A DNA stretch of 64,000 nucleotides from Lacibacter sediminis. Lineage in GTDB: Bacteria > Bacteroidota > Bacteroidia > Chitinophagales > Chitinophagaceae. The notes under the pieces were generated by a model. That model made no database searches and was not told where the DNA came from. It saw only the letters and a program-made list of their open reading frames with translations. The stretch is from positions 3,038,001 to 3,102,000 of the forward strand of contig NZ_CP060007.1 of NCBI RefSeq assembly GCF_014168535.1, written 5' to 3'. This document shows, piece after piece, positions 14,817 through 25,900 of this stretch (positions are counted from its first letter, which is position 1; every line of letters starts with the position of its first letter). A program made the position numbers and the translations under genes.

Positions 14817-17291
14817 TTATTCAACTGATTTCACACGATTTTGTTCATCTGCTGCACCGCTTGCTTTACGACGGCCATTACCGTTGATCTTTCCTTTACT
14901 GAAACGGTAAGTGAATGTCATACCCACAGTTCTTGAATCTCTTCTTTGTTGGAAATTTGCGTGGATCAAACCATATTTGATTTCGCCTTGTCCTCTTTGT
15001 GTCCAGAGAATATCTCTAACACTTAACCGGAGCGTTCCTTTTCCTTTTAAAACTGGTTTGCTTACCCCAAAATTCAATTCACCTAAAGGCCGGATATGAA
15101 ATACTCCTTCATAACCTGCAGTTCTGTAAAAACCACTGATTTCAGTTGTCCAGTCTTTTCCAAATCTGTATGAATTAGAGGCACTCAACACCATTGTTGT
15201 TCTGCCCAATGTTACGAAATCGCCATTTACTAAGCCTTCAAACTTGTTATTGTAAACATTCACATAAATATTACCGTTCCACTTTTTAATTTGTTTGAAT
15301 GCACTTACTGCGATACCAAATTGTTGTTGTTTGGCTATGTTTGCACGTTTGATGTAAGATTCGTTTCTTTCTTCATTCTGTTCCAGTACTTCCTGAATAA
15401 TATTATTCGTATTGGTATAATTCAATGTGGTAGTTAAGAAACCTTTATAAGTATGTGACAATTCGATGTTATGGCTGAACTGAGGTCTCAAGTTAGGGTT
15501 CCCTTGCTCGTATGTATAACGATCAATAAATTCTACAAAAGGATTTAAACTTTCATAATCAGGTCTGCGGATCCTTCTTCCATAATTCATACCGAATGAA
15601 TGTTTTTCATTAACTGCATATTGAATGTATACAGTTGGAAACAGTTGTGTATAGTTTAAATTAAACGTTGTATCAAAATCAGCGAATTTTTCGTTGTCTT
15701 TATCGTAAGCATAGCCTTTAGAATAACCTTTTGCTGAAGTATTCTCTAAACGCAATCCAACTTGTGCACTGATCTTTTTGTTGATTTGCTTGCTGAAGTT
15801 GACATAAGCTGCATTGATATTTTCTTTGTACACAAAATCATTACGACGGGCTGAATCCAACTGCCTATTGTTATTGATCAAACTATCGTAACGTGCAACA
15901 TTATCTGTTTCAACAAAACTTGTTTTAAATCCAGCTTCAAACTTCAATCCTTTTTTAAATGGTTGAACATAATCAACCTTTGCGCTGTAGATGTAGATGT
16001 TCTGCGGAAGATTACCATACAATGTATCAGGCATTTTAGGTTGATTTCCATTTTCATATTTATTAACCAGACTTTGAGTATTAGTTGCACTATATCTTAA
16101 GTGATCCACATCAGCAGAAATTTCTTTTCCTGTTGTATCAAATACATGTCTGAAATTAAAGTTTGTACCAAAATGTTTCCAGGTTGATGAATTATCTGCT
16201 TTACCCATTGTCTTGCTCAGTAAAGTATGATCTGGGCTAAAAATATTAATGTCACTTGTGCTGAGGAATTGACCAGGGCTATAGAAGCCATTTGCTGTAA
16301 CACCCAAAGTTGTTTTCTTTGTTGCGAAAAAGTCCATCCCTACTTTACCGTTCAAGCTTCTGTTCTTATGAATCATTCTTGTCTCCTGTTCAAATAATGA
16401 AACAACTTCTTTAGTTACGGAATTTGAAAAACTACGTTGAATATCTAATTCCTGGAAAGAGTTTCTTGCATTGTAATTTCCGTTTGCAAAAAGATTCACT
16501 TTGTTTTTTCTGTAGTTAAATGTAAAGCTGTTGGTATAACGCTGGTAACGTCCTTGTGTGTAGCCGGTTGTTACACTTCCGTTATATCCAAATTGCAAAG
16601 TGCGCTTGGTTTTGATGTTGATGATACCACTGTTGCCTGCTGCATCATATTTTGCAGGAGGGTTGGTCATGATCTCAATCTGATCAAGTTGCGGACCTTG
16701 CAGGTTACGCAAATAATTGGCGAGATCTGCACCGGATAAGTAAGCTGGTTTGCCATCAATAAACACCTGCACTCCGGCTTTACCTTTCAAGCTGATGTTG
16801 CCGTCTTTATCAACGGTAATACCGGGCGACTTTTCCAATACTTCCAAAGCATTCGCTCCGGCATTTGTTGGAGAAGCATCCACGTTTACAACCAGCTTGT
16901 CGGCCTTTTGCTCAAACATGGGCCTCTTTGCTGTTACGGTTACTTCTTTCAAACCTTTTGCTTCAGGTAACAGATTGAACGATGGAACAGTGATCTCCGC
17001 CCCTTCTTTCACTTCAATTACACCACTGATCTTTTTTTGGTAACCTACGCTGGTAATGCCAAGCAGGTAAGAACCATTTTTTACAGATTCAAATGAATAA
17101 GCACCGCTTTTATCGGTGATAGCCGCTTTTACAAGCGAGCTGTCTTTGCCACGCAACAGCGACACGGTAATGCCGGAAATGGGCTTTTGGCTTTCGTCTT
17201 TTACATCGCCTTTTACACGTGAAGCTGTTTGAGCAAATGAGAAGGTGCAGGTTAGCAAGGCCGCAGTTAGGAATGCAGAAATCTTTTTCAT
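14817..17291 (-). CDS. Outer-membrane beta-barrel protein (TonB-receptor-like, OMP_b-brl_3 type)
   Basis: 824 residues with signal peptide MKKISAFLTAALLTCTFSFAQ. A carboxypeptidase-regulatory-like domain (about 27-105) is followed by a plug-like domain containing KEVTVTAKRPMFEQKADKLV (115-134), then a large beta-barrel typical of the outer membrane protein beta-barrel family. It probably imports or binds a ligand at the outer membrane, with TonB energy. There is no SusD partner next to it. The final 25 residues are polar and lack the usual terminal aromatic residue. Its own terminator and a palindromic element upstream suggest a separately regulated gene. Confidence 0.85.
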   Translation of the reverse strand: MKKISAFLTAALLTCTFSFAQTASRVKGDVKDESQKPISGITVSLLRGKDSSLVKAAITDKSGAYSFESVKNGSYLLGITSVGYQKKISGVIEVKEGAEITVPSFNLLPEAKGLKEVTVTAKRPMFEQKADKLVVNVDASPTNAGANALEVLEKSPGITVDKDGNISLKGKAGVQVFIDGKPAYLSGADLANYLRNLQGPQLDQIEIMTNPPAKYDAAGNSGIINIKTKRTLQFGYNGSVTTGYTQGRYQRYTNSFTFNYRKNKVNLFANGNYNARNSFQELDIQRSFSNSVTKEVVSLFEQETRMIHKNRSLNGKVGMDFFATKKTTLGVTANGFYSPGQFLSTSDINIFSPDHTLLSKTMGKADNSSTWKHFGTNFNFRHVFDTTGKEISADVDHLRYSATNTQSLVNKYENGNQPKMPDTLYGNLPQNIYIYSAKVDYVQPFKKGLKFEAGFKTSFVETDNVARYDSLINNNRQLDSARRNDFVYKENINAAYVNFSKQINKKISAQVGLRLENTSAKGYSKGYAYDKDNEKFADFDTTFNLNYTQLFPTVYIQYAVNEKHSFGMNYGRRIRRPDYESLNPFVEFIDRYTYEQGNPNLRPQFSHNIELSHTYKGFLTTTLNYTNTNNIIQEVLEQNEERNESYIKRANIAKQQQFGIAVSAFKQIKKWNGNIYVNVYNNKFEGLVNGDFVTLGRTTMVLSASNSYRFGKDWTTEISGFYRTAGYEGVFHIRPLGELNFGVSKPVLKGKGTLRLSVRDILWTQRGQGEIKYGLIHANFQQRRDSRTVGMTFTYRFSKGKINGNGRRKASGAADEQNRVKSVE

Positions 17292-17370
17292 GATGATGAT
17301 AAGTTTGATGACTCGGTTTAAAATGATAAGGTTTAACAGTTGACAGTACCTGTTCTTTTCTATTACATGT

Positions 17371-17378
17371 CAAAATTA
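17371..17378 (-). promoter_or_regulatory. Candidate -7 element of the beta-barrel gene
   Basis: TAATTTTG on the minus strand matches TAnnTTTG, giving a leader of about 75 nt to the ATG at 17291. No clear -33 element. Confidence 0.35.
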
Positions 17379-17399
17379 GGTTCTATGTTTTGCATAGTA

Positions 17400-17449
17400 C
17401 ATTGTTTTATGCTGAACGGTAATTTTAACTTATGTTCGGCAAAACAATG
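17400..17449 (-). promoter_or_regulatory. 50-bp palindromic site upstream of the beta-barrel gene
   Basis: Arms CATTGTTTT (17400-17408) and AAAACAATG (17441-17449) pair perfectly, and inner GCTGAAC (17411-17417) pairs with GTTCGGC (17434-17440) with one mismatch. It lies 109 bp before the ATG and just upstream of the candidate promoter, as expected for a regulator-binding site or an upstream hairpin. Confidence 0.45.
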
Positions 17450-17531
17450 ACATACATGTGACGGCTGACGCACAAACATGTTACAAAAAACCTCCACATT
17501 AGGGACGAGCGGAAGAAATTGGATATAGCTG

Positions 17532-17564
17532 GAAAAAAGAAAAGGCTTCCGGTAAGAAGCCTTT
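17532..17564 (-). terminator. Intrinsic terminator of lgt
   Basis: Nine-base stem AAAGGCTTC / GAAGCCTTT with 6-nt loop; the minus-strand transcript continues TTCTTTTTTCC. It is 21 bp past the lgt stop. Confidence 0.85.
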
Positions 17565-17585
17565 ATAAATGTGAAATCAGGAAAG

Positions 17586-18875
17586 TTATTTGGAAGATTC
17601 GGCTTTTCGCTTCGCTACAAAATAGAGAACGATCCCTAAAATTACCAAGCCCAACGAAATAAGCTCAGCCTGTGTAGGTTGAAAAGGAAGGTCTTCATAC
17701 TTTGTATTTACCCTGATCTTTTCAATAAAGAAACGCTCCAGTCCATTTAAAACAAGATAAAGGCAGAATAATCCCCCCGCCAGTTTTATGCGCCCACGGG
17801 CAAATAAAAGAATACCGAAAAGCAAAAGACACATCACGGTTTCATAAAAAGGAGTTGGGAAAACAGGCAATGGAAGATAATTGCAATGTTCAGGCTGATC
17901 GCAACCCGGAAGCTTTACGCCCATGCTGTTTACATTGTGCGGATAGGTATACGCCACCATCCAAACAGGAAGGAATGAAGGCCCTTTGAAATTTACTGAT
18001 GGTACATTCTCAACTTTAAATTCACGGCCAAACTCCTGGCGGATATATGTTGTATTATTTTGTACTGCCTGTTGAAATTCACCGGGTTTTGCCAACTGAA
18101 CTGTAGCGGTTGAGTCGGTTACATAAGCTGCATTAGGCACACCCCAGTCGCCATCGCCGGCAACCTGGCAACCAATCCGACCAATAGCATATGCCAGCAT
18201 CAATGTTGGTCCCATGGTATCTGCAAGGTGACGTATTGAAATTCCTTTACGTTTGGCATATACAATAATGGCAATGGCAGCACAGATCAAGCCCCCGTAA
18301 AACGTTAAACCGCTGAATGATACCAAAGAACCGATTGGATCAGCCACAAATTCATCCCAGTTCTCGAGGTTATGAAACACTTTGGCCCCGGCAAATCCAA
18401 AAATGGCAGCCATTACAGTGATATCTCCTACCCTTTCATGTGGCCAAACACGTACTTTGCGTTCCTCTGGCTTGGCCGCTTTCTGTTTATTTTTTTCGTA
18501 CCACTTTAACCAGGCAAAAAACACTGCAAGTGCAATACCCGCACCCCAACTGCCTTCTGATGAGAATATATATTCCTGGGGATTTACGCCATCGCCTGCA
18601 TTCATGAATGCGCCAATGATCTTGTATCCCATTAAAAAACCCAGCAATGCATTCAATAGCAATTCAGTTGTTGTGGCTGGCTGACCAAACATCCGCTTTT
18701 CTTCTTTCGGAAATAAAAAGCCCTGCTTCTCTTTTCGTTGAAGCCCTTTTGTTAATACAATAGCACCTGCAATGAATGCAAGCGCCACAAAGAAGCCAAA
18801 TGAATTGAGAAATCTCGCCCCTTCCCACTCCACACCAAATGCATCTTTTAAGAAATAATACAGATTAGGATACAT
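17586..18875 (-). CDS. lgt: Prolipoprotein diacylglyceryl transferase
   Basis: 429 residues, well above the 260-300 usual for Lgt. The family signature appears as GRIGCQVAGDGDWG, close to the consensus G-R-x-G-C-x-x-x-G-D, and seven or more membrane helices are visible. The enzyme transfers diacylglycerol from phosphatidylglycerol to the lipobox Cys of preprolipoproteins in the inner membrane. Extra length comes from an N-terminal helix pair with a charged loop (KGLQRKEKQGFLFPKEEKRM) and a periplasmic loop after the signature. Long Lgt forms are common in Bacteroidota. A terminator follows. Confidence 0.85.
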   Translation of the reverse strand: MYPNLYYFLKDAFGVEWEGARFLNSFGFFVALAFIAGAIVLTKGLQRKEKQGFLFPKEEKRMFGQPATTTELLLNALLGFLMGYKIIGAFMNAGDGVNPQEYIFSSEGSWGAGIALAVFFAWLKWYEKNKQKAAKPEERKVRVWPHERVGDITVMAAIFGFAGAKVFHNLENWDEFVADPIGSLVSFSGLTFYGGLICAAIAIIVYAKRKGISIRHLADTMGPTLMLAYAIGRIGCQVAGDGDWGVPNAAYVTDSTATVQLAKPGEFQQAVQNNTTYIRQEFGREFKVENVPSVNFKGPSFLPVWMVAYTYPHNVNSMGVKLPGCDQPEHCNYLPLPVFPTPFYETVMCLLLFGILLFARGRIKLAGGLFCLYLVLNGLERFFIEKIRVNTKYEDLPFQPTQAELISLGLVILGIVLYFVAKRKAESSK

Positions 18876-18966
18876 GCTGAATATTTGAGTTGCAATGATA
18901 CTTGAAAAATTTGGATTGATGCAGGGAGCTGCCTTTTACTGATGCAACCTGCAGAAAACAGCTTTA

Positions 18967-19989
18967 TCAGTATTGAAAATAAATTTCTGTTGCGCCATAA
19001 CCATACAAAGGATGGTATTGGTTCACAAACGATTTTACTTCTGATTTAAGACGGAGAATATCATGAATTTCATCCCGCAATTTTCCTTCGCCTACACCAT
19101 GAATAATAATGAGTGTTGGTTGCATGTGCAAGACAGCCAGTTCATAATATTTTTCAAACTCACGCAACTGTGCCGTGAGAATTTCAAAATTGCTGAGATG
19201 TTTCCAGTCGTTGCTGATCTTTTCAATATGCAGATCAACTACCGAACGTGCCGGTGGTATATGCTGACGGGCCTGACCTGCATCGTACACTTTAAACCCG
19301 GCTGCTGATAGCTTATGCAGATCAACTTTATCAGTATGCACTTTATCGGGATAGGTTTCCATTAACAGGTAACTGAAACTTGCTTCCTGTTTTTTGAGCA
19401 TTTCTTCAATTCGCTGAAACAGTTGTTTTGCTTTCATCTTGAGCGATGCTTCAAAATGATCAGCTTTCTTTTTATCAGGTGTTACCAAAGAAAATTCAAA
19501 ATCAAAACGTGGTGCATCGTTCAGCTTTTCAAATTCCACATCATGAATATAAAAATCGTTGAACGGAAGAATTTCATTGCGAAGATTAAATTCACTTTCG
19601 CCGGTATAGCGTAAATGATAATCGAATTTAAAATGTGTATCAGTATTGTTCACGAGATAAATGCGGAAATATTCCACCACGTCATCATCGAAAATATCTT
19701 TATCAAACACCGGCAGAAAAGAGATCCATACCCCTTCGGCAACATTGTAACCTTTAATGGCACTACCCTTTTCTTTTTTTACATCATCTACATATTTCTT
19801 TTGTTTGGGTGGCGGTGCTTTCTTTTCGGTAAACCGTTTGAAGTATGGGAAATCAATCTGATCAGTATATACGGGGAACTGAACGCCTCCAACATCAACA
19901 GTCACCATTTTCTTGTCAATAATGTCAACCACTTCACCTTCCTCATTTGAATGCAGCAACAATACCTTATCTCCTATCTGAAATTTCAT
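18967..19989 (-). CDS. DUF2027 and Smr domain protein
   Basis: 340 residues. The N-terminus (MKFQIGDKVLLLHSNEEGEV) is a small beta-barrel, followed by a DUF2027 region and a C-terminal Smr domain beginning VVDLHIEKISNDW with the conserved IIIHGVGEGKLRDEIHDIL. Smr domains of MutS2 type cleave or bind nucleic acid; recent work links them to ribosome rescue. This MutS2-like arrangement without the ATPase is typical of Bacteroidota. The protein is cytosolic, with a lysine-rich linker (KKAPPPKQKKYVDDVKKEK) after the barrel. It is apparently monocistronic. Confidence 0.85.
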   Translation of the reverse strand: MKFQIGDKVLLLHSNEEGEVVDIIDKKMVTVDVGGVQFPVYTDQIDFPYFKRFTEKKAPPPKQKKYVDDVKKEKGSAIKGYNVAEGVWISFLPVFDKDIFDDDVVEYFRIYLVNNTDTHFKFDYHLRYTGESEFNLRNEILPFNDFYIHDVEFEKLNDAPRFDFEFSLVTPDKKKADHFEASLKMKAKQLFQRIEEMLKKQEASFSYLLMETYPDKVHTDKVDLHKLSAAGFKVYDAGQARQHIPPARSVVDLHIEKISNDWKHLSNFEILTAQLREFEKYYELAVLHMQPTLIIIHGVGEGKLRDEIHDILRLKSEVKSFVNQYHPLYGYGATEIYFQY

Positions 19990-20055
19990 ACACTACTTTT
20001 TATTTGATCTTATACACGAAGTAAACCCGAATGTTCGTATTAAGCTGCAAAAATA

Positions 20056-20110
20056 ACCCCGGTCAACAAATCCTGTTCAAACAATCGTTGTAAGAATTTA
20101 TTGCCGGGGT
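20056..20110 (-). terminator. Possible terminator after the DoxX gene
   Basis: ACCCCGG (20056-20062) pairs with CCGGGGT (20104-20110); the minus-strand transcript continues into TATTTTTG. The loop is long (41 nt), so this is uncertain. Confidence 0.4.
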
Positions 20111-20131
20111 AATCACACCACACTGGAACCA

Positions 20132-20599
20132 TCAGCCCCACTTATGTTTGTGAGGCCGCTCATCAGGATTTTTCCGCATCCATTCATCCACACTTAGCTT
20201 ACCGCTGCCCTCTACCACAAAAAACACCAGCAGGATGAGGATAAGCACAGATAACCATAACTCTGAATGTGGTTGAAAAATACCGCCCGATATGTTTACG
20301 AAAATAATAGCGCCTAATAGAACGGGGATCTGCACCAGGCAGGCAAACCTTGTAAGTAAACCAAAGGCCACCATAAGACCACCCAGCAAATGTGCAAACA
20401 CTACATAGTGTGCAAGAAGTCCGGCAGATAAAGAACCGAGAAAACCACTATTAGCAATCAAATCAACCAAGGGTTGCATGTTGTTGATGAACTGCACACC
20501 TTTTAAGGTAAGGATGATTCCCAAAACAATACGGATGAAATCGATCCATTTAGGGTGATGTGTATCGCCCCATTTTTCCATGCGTTGTACGAAATTCAT
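20132..20599 (-). CDS. DoxX family membrane protein
   Basis: 155 residues with four membrane helices (IDFIRIVLGIILTLKGVQFI, then three more) and charged ends. DoxX-type proteins are inner membrane proteins found with redox and thiosulfate-related genes, and no single reaction is established. Nothing nearby fixes its role. The methylglyoxal synthase gene lies on the same strand in the direction of the upstream side with a 91-bp gap. Confidence 0.8.
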   Translation of the reverse strand: MNFVQRMEKWGDTHHPKWIDFIRIVLGIILTLKGVQFINNMQPLVDLIANSGFLGSLSAGLLAHYVVFAHLLGGLMVAFGLLTRFACLVQIPVLLGAIIFVNISGGIFQPHSELWLSVLILILLVFFVVEGSGKLSVDEWMRKNPDERPHKHKWG

Positions 20600-20690
20600 A
20601 ATGGCAAATTTTAAATGTGAAAGAAGCTATGCAAAAGTTACAACGGTTTTCCCGCTTTTGCAAGCCAAATTCTGCACATAAAAAAGCCTT

Positions 20691-21143
20691 TTACTTGATC
20701 TTACGCTTGAGATATTGACTGTAATCTTCCAGCTGAATAGTATAATCGTCGAGGATAAGCGGTGATGTAAAAATGAAATCGGCTGTTGCCCGGTCGCAGG
20801 CTGTTGGAATATTCCAGGTAACGGCTAAACGAAGCAATGCTTTTACATCGGGATCATGCGGTTGAGCTTCCATAGGATCCCAAAAGAAAATGAGGATATC
20901 AATTTTCCCTTCGGCAATCAATGCACCAATCTGTTGATCACCGCCTAATGGACCACTGAGCAATTTCGTTACCGGTCGATCGAGTTTTTCTTCGAGCAAT
21001 TTACCGGTAGTGCCCGTGGCAAATAGTTCATGTTTTGATAAAGCAGTTCTGTTGAAATAAGCCCAATCAATAATATCAGTTTTTTTATGATCGTGTGCCA
21101 CTAACGCAATGCGCTTGCGGACTTTCATTTTTCTTGTTGGCAT
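20691..21143 (-). CDS. mgsA: Methylglyoxal synthase
   Basis: 150 residues, the usual length. The conserved LSGPLGGDQQIG holds the catalytic Asp, the QPHDPDVKALLRLA motif has the active His, and CDRATADF is close to the usual C-N-x-A-T-A-D. The enzyme converts dihydroxyacetone phosphate to methylglyoxal and phosphate in the cytosol, relieving phosphate limitation in glycolysis. The start lies one base beyond the stop of the upstream permease gene, so the two are co-translated. Confidence 0.92.
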   Translation of the reverse strand: MPTRKMKVRKRIALVAHDHKKTDIIDWAYFNRTALSKHELFATGTTGKLLEEKLDRPVTKLLSGPLGGDQQIGALIAEGKIDILIFFWDPMEAQPHDPDVKALLRLAVTWNIPTACDRATADFIFTSPLILDDYTIQLEDYSQYLKRKIK

Positions 21144-21144
21144 A

Positions 21145-22836
21145 CTAAACTTGTTCTGTTGCTAATTTGCTTTTGCGGTAACCATAAATAAAATAGATCA
21201 CTAACCCGATTCCCATCCATACAAAAAACCAGAACCAGCTGTTCACCGGAATTTCGATCATCAGGTATAAACAACTCAATGCGCCTAATACAGGTATCAA
21301 TGAATATTTCCGAATAAAAGTAAATACAGATAATACAATTGCGATTATGATAAAGAGCAGGAATAACACTTCCTGGTGATTTTCATTAAACAGGTTTGTA
21401 ACCGAAGCTGTTACTCGTTCACGGAAGAGGAAGATAAAACCGGCAACGATCAATGGAAGAATAAACTGTGCATTGATATACGGCAGCTTGAATTTACCTG
21501 AACCTTCTGCACGAAGCTTGGGCAACAACAAAACACCTAAACACACCAATACAAATGCAAACAAGGTGCCGATACTTGTAAGATCCGTCATAATCGATGA
21601 AGGAAGAAACAAAGCAGGAATACCCACTAAAAATCCTGTTACAATTGTTGCAAAAGCAGGGGTCTTATATTTCTTATGTACGTTTGAAAAACGTTTTGGT
21701 AATAAACCATCACGGCTCATGGTCATCCAGATACGTGGCTGACCCAATTGAAATACTAGCAACACACTTGTTGTAGCTACCACTGCACTGATGCTGATGA
21801 TATAGCCGATCCATTTCAAACCCAATTTATCAAATACATAAGCAAGAGGGTCATCAACTTTCAATTCGCTGTAATTCACCATACCGGTTAATACCAATGC
21901 AATGAGGATATAGAGGATCGTACAAATAAGCAACGCATACATCATACCTCTTGGCAAATCACGTTGCGGGTTTTCACATTCTTCTGCCGTAGTACTGATT
22001 GCATCAAAACCAATATAGGCATAGAACACAGCACTCACACCCTGCAATACACCTGTAAAACCATTCGGCATAAACGGATTCCAGTTTGCTGTATCAACAT
22101 AAAAGAACCCAATAATAATAACGAAAATGATCACAATGATCTTGAACACCACCATCGCATTCGCACTCTTTTTACTTTCTTTCATACCAATATACGCCAG
22201 TGCAGTAATGAGTGCTACGATCAAAAATGCAGGAAGATTCAGAAACAATTTTGTTCCACCTAAATCAGGTGCACTGTTAAATCCATTGATGATGGTTTGC
22301 ATTTCAGGAGTTGCTGCAGCACCTGTTGCTAATTGTGCATTAACAGCAGCCAATGCTTCCTTTGCAGTTGTGAGATTGGTCGTTAACCAAAACGGCAAAT
22401 GAATATTTAATCCCTGTAAAAGATTATTAAAATAACTGCTCCAGCTGATAGCCACCACAATATTACCGATGGCATATTCAAGTATCAAGGCCCAGCCAAT
22501 GATCCATGCAACCAATTCACCAAAACTCACATAGGCATAAGTATAGGCACTACCGCTCACGGGCACACGACTGGCAAACTCTGCATAACACAAAGCAGAA
22601 AAGCCGCAGGTAATAGCGGTGATCACAAATAACAATGAAACACCAGGACCGCCGTGAAAAGCTGCCGAACCAATAGTTGAAAAGATACCTGCACCAATAA
22701 CGGCGGCAATACCAAAAAAAGTAAGATCACGTACATTCAGTATCCTGTGTAATTTACTTTCACTGCCATGTATTTCACCCTCACCATCCGGAAGTATAGC
22801 ATTGATCTTTTTTTTACGAAATAACTGGTTGGCCAT
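21145..22836 (-). CDS. Amino acid permease (APC family, cationic amino acid transporter type)
   Basis: 563 residues with about 14 membrane helices. The first helix GAGIFSTIG and SRVPVSGSAYTYAYVSFGEL are standard APC motifs, and the length matches the CAT-type subgroup. It probably takes up amino acids through the inner membrane by proton-coupled transport. The insert between helices 3 and 4 includes an alanine-rich loop. The gene is directly followed by mgsA one base away. Substrate not predictable. Confidence 0.88.
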   Translation of the reverse strand: MANQLFRKKKINAILPDGEGEIHGSESKLHRILNVRDLTFFGIAAVIGAGIFSTIGSAAFHGGPGVSLLFVITAITCGFSALCYAEFASRVPVSGSAYTYAYVSFGELVAWIIGWALILEYAIGNIVVAISWSSYFNNLLQGLNIHLPFWLTTNLTTAKEALAAVNAQLATGAAATPEMQTIINGFNSAPDLGGTKLFLNLPAFLIVALITALAYIGMKESKKSANAMVVFKIIVIIFVIIIGFFYVDTANWNPFMPNGFTGVLQGVSAVFYAYIGFDAISTTAEECENPQRDLPRGMMYALLICTILYILIALVLTGMVNYSELKVDDPLAYVFDKLGLKWIGYIISISAVVATTSVLLVFQLGQPRIWMTMSRDGLLPKRFSNVHKKYKTPAFATIVTGFLVGIPALFLPSSIMTDLTSIGTLFAFVLVCLGVLLLPKLRAEGSGKFKLPYINAQFILPLIVAGFIFLFRERVTASVTNLFNENHQEVLFLLFIIIAIVLSVFTFIRKYSLIPVLGALSCLYLMIEIPVNSWFWFFVWMGIGLVIYFIYGYRKSKLATEQV

Positions 22837-22923
22837 ATTAGTTGCTTTTTGCGGTGTTCAAAATAGGGAAAAATGATGAAACACAAATTTCATTGAAAGA
22901 AAGAATAGATTTTTTTGCCGGCC

Positions 22924-25900
22924 TTACCTGATAATGATAACCGTTCCGCTTCGCACAAAACTTTCGCCGGTGGCATCGCAGGTGAGTTGGATGGAGTATG
23001 TAAAGCTGCCGATTGGCGCCGGATAACCTTTATAATTACCGTCCCATTTTGCTGCGGGATCGTCAACCGAAACATTTTTTCGTTCAAACACTTTGTTTCC
23101 CCAACGATCGTAGATCACAAATAATTTAATGAGCGATGCTCCATTACCCAGCACAGAGAAATAGTCATTCTTTCCATCACCGTTTGGTGTAAACGAATTA
23201 GGGATGAATATCTGGCTGCCGTTGCAGAGTATTTCAACAGTTACCGAATCGGAAGCTGAACAGTTTTTATCTGTCTTTGCTTCAACAATATAAGTGATGG
23301 TTCTGTTCGTTGAACTTACAGGCGATGGGCATTGTACACAACTCAGAAAATCAGGTGGCCGCCACATCCATGTGCTGATGTTATTACTTCCTGTGGCATT
23401 TAACTGTACGCTGTTGCCGGGAAGCGACTGCACATCGGGCCCTGCATTTACTGTTGGTCTTGGATGAACCACAACATTTATATCCAGTGTATCAGTAAAA
23501 CAATTTTCAGCATCATAACCAACAACGGTATAAGTTGTTGTTGAAGTTGGTGACGCTGTTGCTGAACCTGATGATGTTGAACCAAGCCCTTGCGTATTGT
23601 TGATCCATTTATAAGATGATGCACCTGTAACAATTAACTGTGCAGATTCGCCTTCGCATATTGAATAATTATTATTTCCGGTAATGCTGATCGGCTGCAC
23701 TACTCTTACGGTTACTGAATCTGTTTTCTTACAACCATATTGATTAGTTACAAGCACACGGTATGTGGTAGAAACAGAAGGTGAAGCAAATGGAGATGCA
23801 GATACTGGATCAGATAGTCCGGCAGCAAGCGACCATTGATAAGCTGTTCCACCTGCTGCAGTCAATTGAATACTGCTGCCTAAACAAACTTTTGGTTGCG
23901 TTGGCGATAGTTGAACAACGGGTAATGTATTTACCGTTAAGATATGCATCGCTGTATCTAAACAACCTTGATTGTTGACTACGAGTGTAATTGGGTAACT
24001 GCCTGCCGTAGTATAAGTTTGTGCTGATGGATTTTGCGTAGTTGCTGTTTGTCCGTTTTTAAAATCCCAGCTCCATTGTACGCCATTGGTAATCGTTGCA
24101 GCAGAAGTAAAAGTTGCAGTTTCACCTGCGCATATAGCAGATGGTGCGGTAATTGTTCCTTTGGATGATTCTTTTACAACAACTGTTTCTGTTACATCTT
24201 TTACACAACCTGAACGTGCAGTAACACGTAAAGTAACAGTATAAGTTCCAGGCGAGCTATATTGAAAAACAGGATTTGCTGTATTTGCTGTATCGGCCGC
24301 ATTACCTGTACCGAAATTCCATTTATAAGAAAGGAAGTTTTGATTTTGTGCTGCACCTACGCTATACACTTCAGCATTGAAATTGATCTTTACCTGGTTA
24401 CATGCCTGCAACGGAATACCCTTGATCTTAGCCGACAAACTATCAATGGTGATTTTTTCTGTTGATGGCGCAGCAACTGTGCAACCATCCGTATTTGTAA
24501 TAAGAAGCGATGGTTTATAAACACCCGGCCCACGATAAGAATGCACCGCACTACTATCGGTTGATGAAAACAATTGTCCATCACCAAAATCCCATACATA
24601 ATTGGTAACACCCGTTGCAGATGCATTAAAGTTGACCGGTTGTGAAGAACAGGTTTCCTTCGGATCGAATTTAATCGCAGCATCCAAGCCTTTCACTTTT
24701 ACAGAATCGGTATAGGTGCCTGTTAGTCCATTGTAACCATATACATACAAAGTAACAATGTAAGTACCGGCTTTGGTATAAATATGAGATGGATAATTGA
24801 CGTTGTCAGCAGTGGTACCATCGCCAAAATCCCATTTCACTCGCACGGCTCCTGCCGAAGTATTATTAAACCTTGCCATCACCGGCGGACAACTTGCATT
24901 GCCAACAAAGGAGGTATTGAAATTAAATGCCGAATTAAAATCTCTTACCACAATAATCTGCGTTGCTTCTGATGTGCAACCTGTTACCGGGTCGCTTGCT
25001 GTGAGTTTAACAGTATATGTACCTGCTGTTATAAATGTATAAGCAGGTGAATGCTGTGTGCTTGTTACACCATTACCAAAATCCCAACTGTATTGCGTGT
25101 TGTAGGTGTTAAATGTATTGCTAGTATTATTAAAATTTACAGTTGTATTCAACGGAACGTTGGTGCCGGATGTATAAAACGAAGCCTTAGGACCGTTGAC
25201 CTGTACAAACCCTGTGTAATATTCGCTTGTTGAAGTACAACCCGAAGCATCGGTAACTTTCAGTGTTGGATAATAATATCCGGGGCTGGCATACGTATGC
25301 GTTACCAATCCTCCGTTTGCAGCAGCCTGGTACTGTCCATCTCCAAAATTCCATTCACGGGAAATAATAGGTGTAACACCTGCCATGTCTGATGTATCAT
25401 TGAAAACAACCGGCAAATTAAAACAGTGGTTACTCACCTGCACTTCAAATTTTGCACGCACACCCCTTACCTTGTATGTTATATAATTCGTGGTATCCAA
25501 ACAATTGGTAAGCTTGTTTAATAAAATAAAACGTAGTTTACTTTTTGCAGGATCAAGGTAGTCGGCTAACAAATAACCGGTCATGGGTGTAATGTCAATA
25601 TCAAAATAGCGGTTAACTCCATTGTATTCGGATCCGTCTTCGTACTCAACTCGATAAATTAAATAATTATAATTTCCCAATGGTGATACCGCAAGTCCGG
25701 ATACAGCATAACTGAGTTTCTCTTCAAGGCACAGATCAGACTTATTCACGGTTAGTTGTGGCTTTTTTCTGATAATGACTGTAACCTTTGCAGAATCGGT
25801 TACTGTACAACTTCCGTTTGTAACACTTAACTTGACGTAATATATTCCCGTTGCAGTATAGGTATGTTTTATTTGCGACTGGTATGTTGTGTAGTTTACG

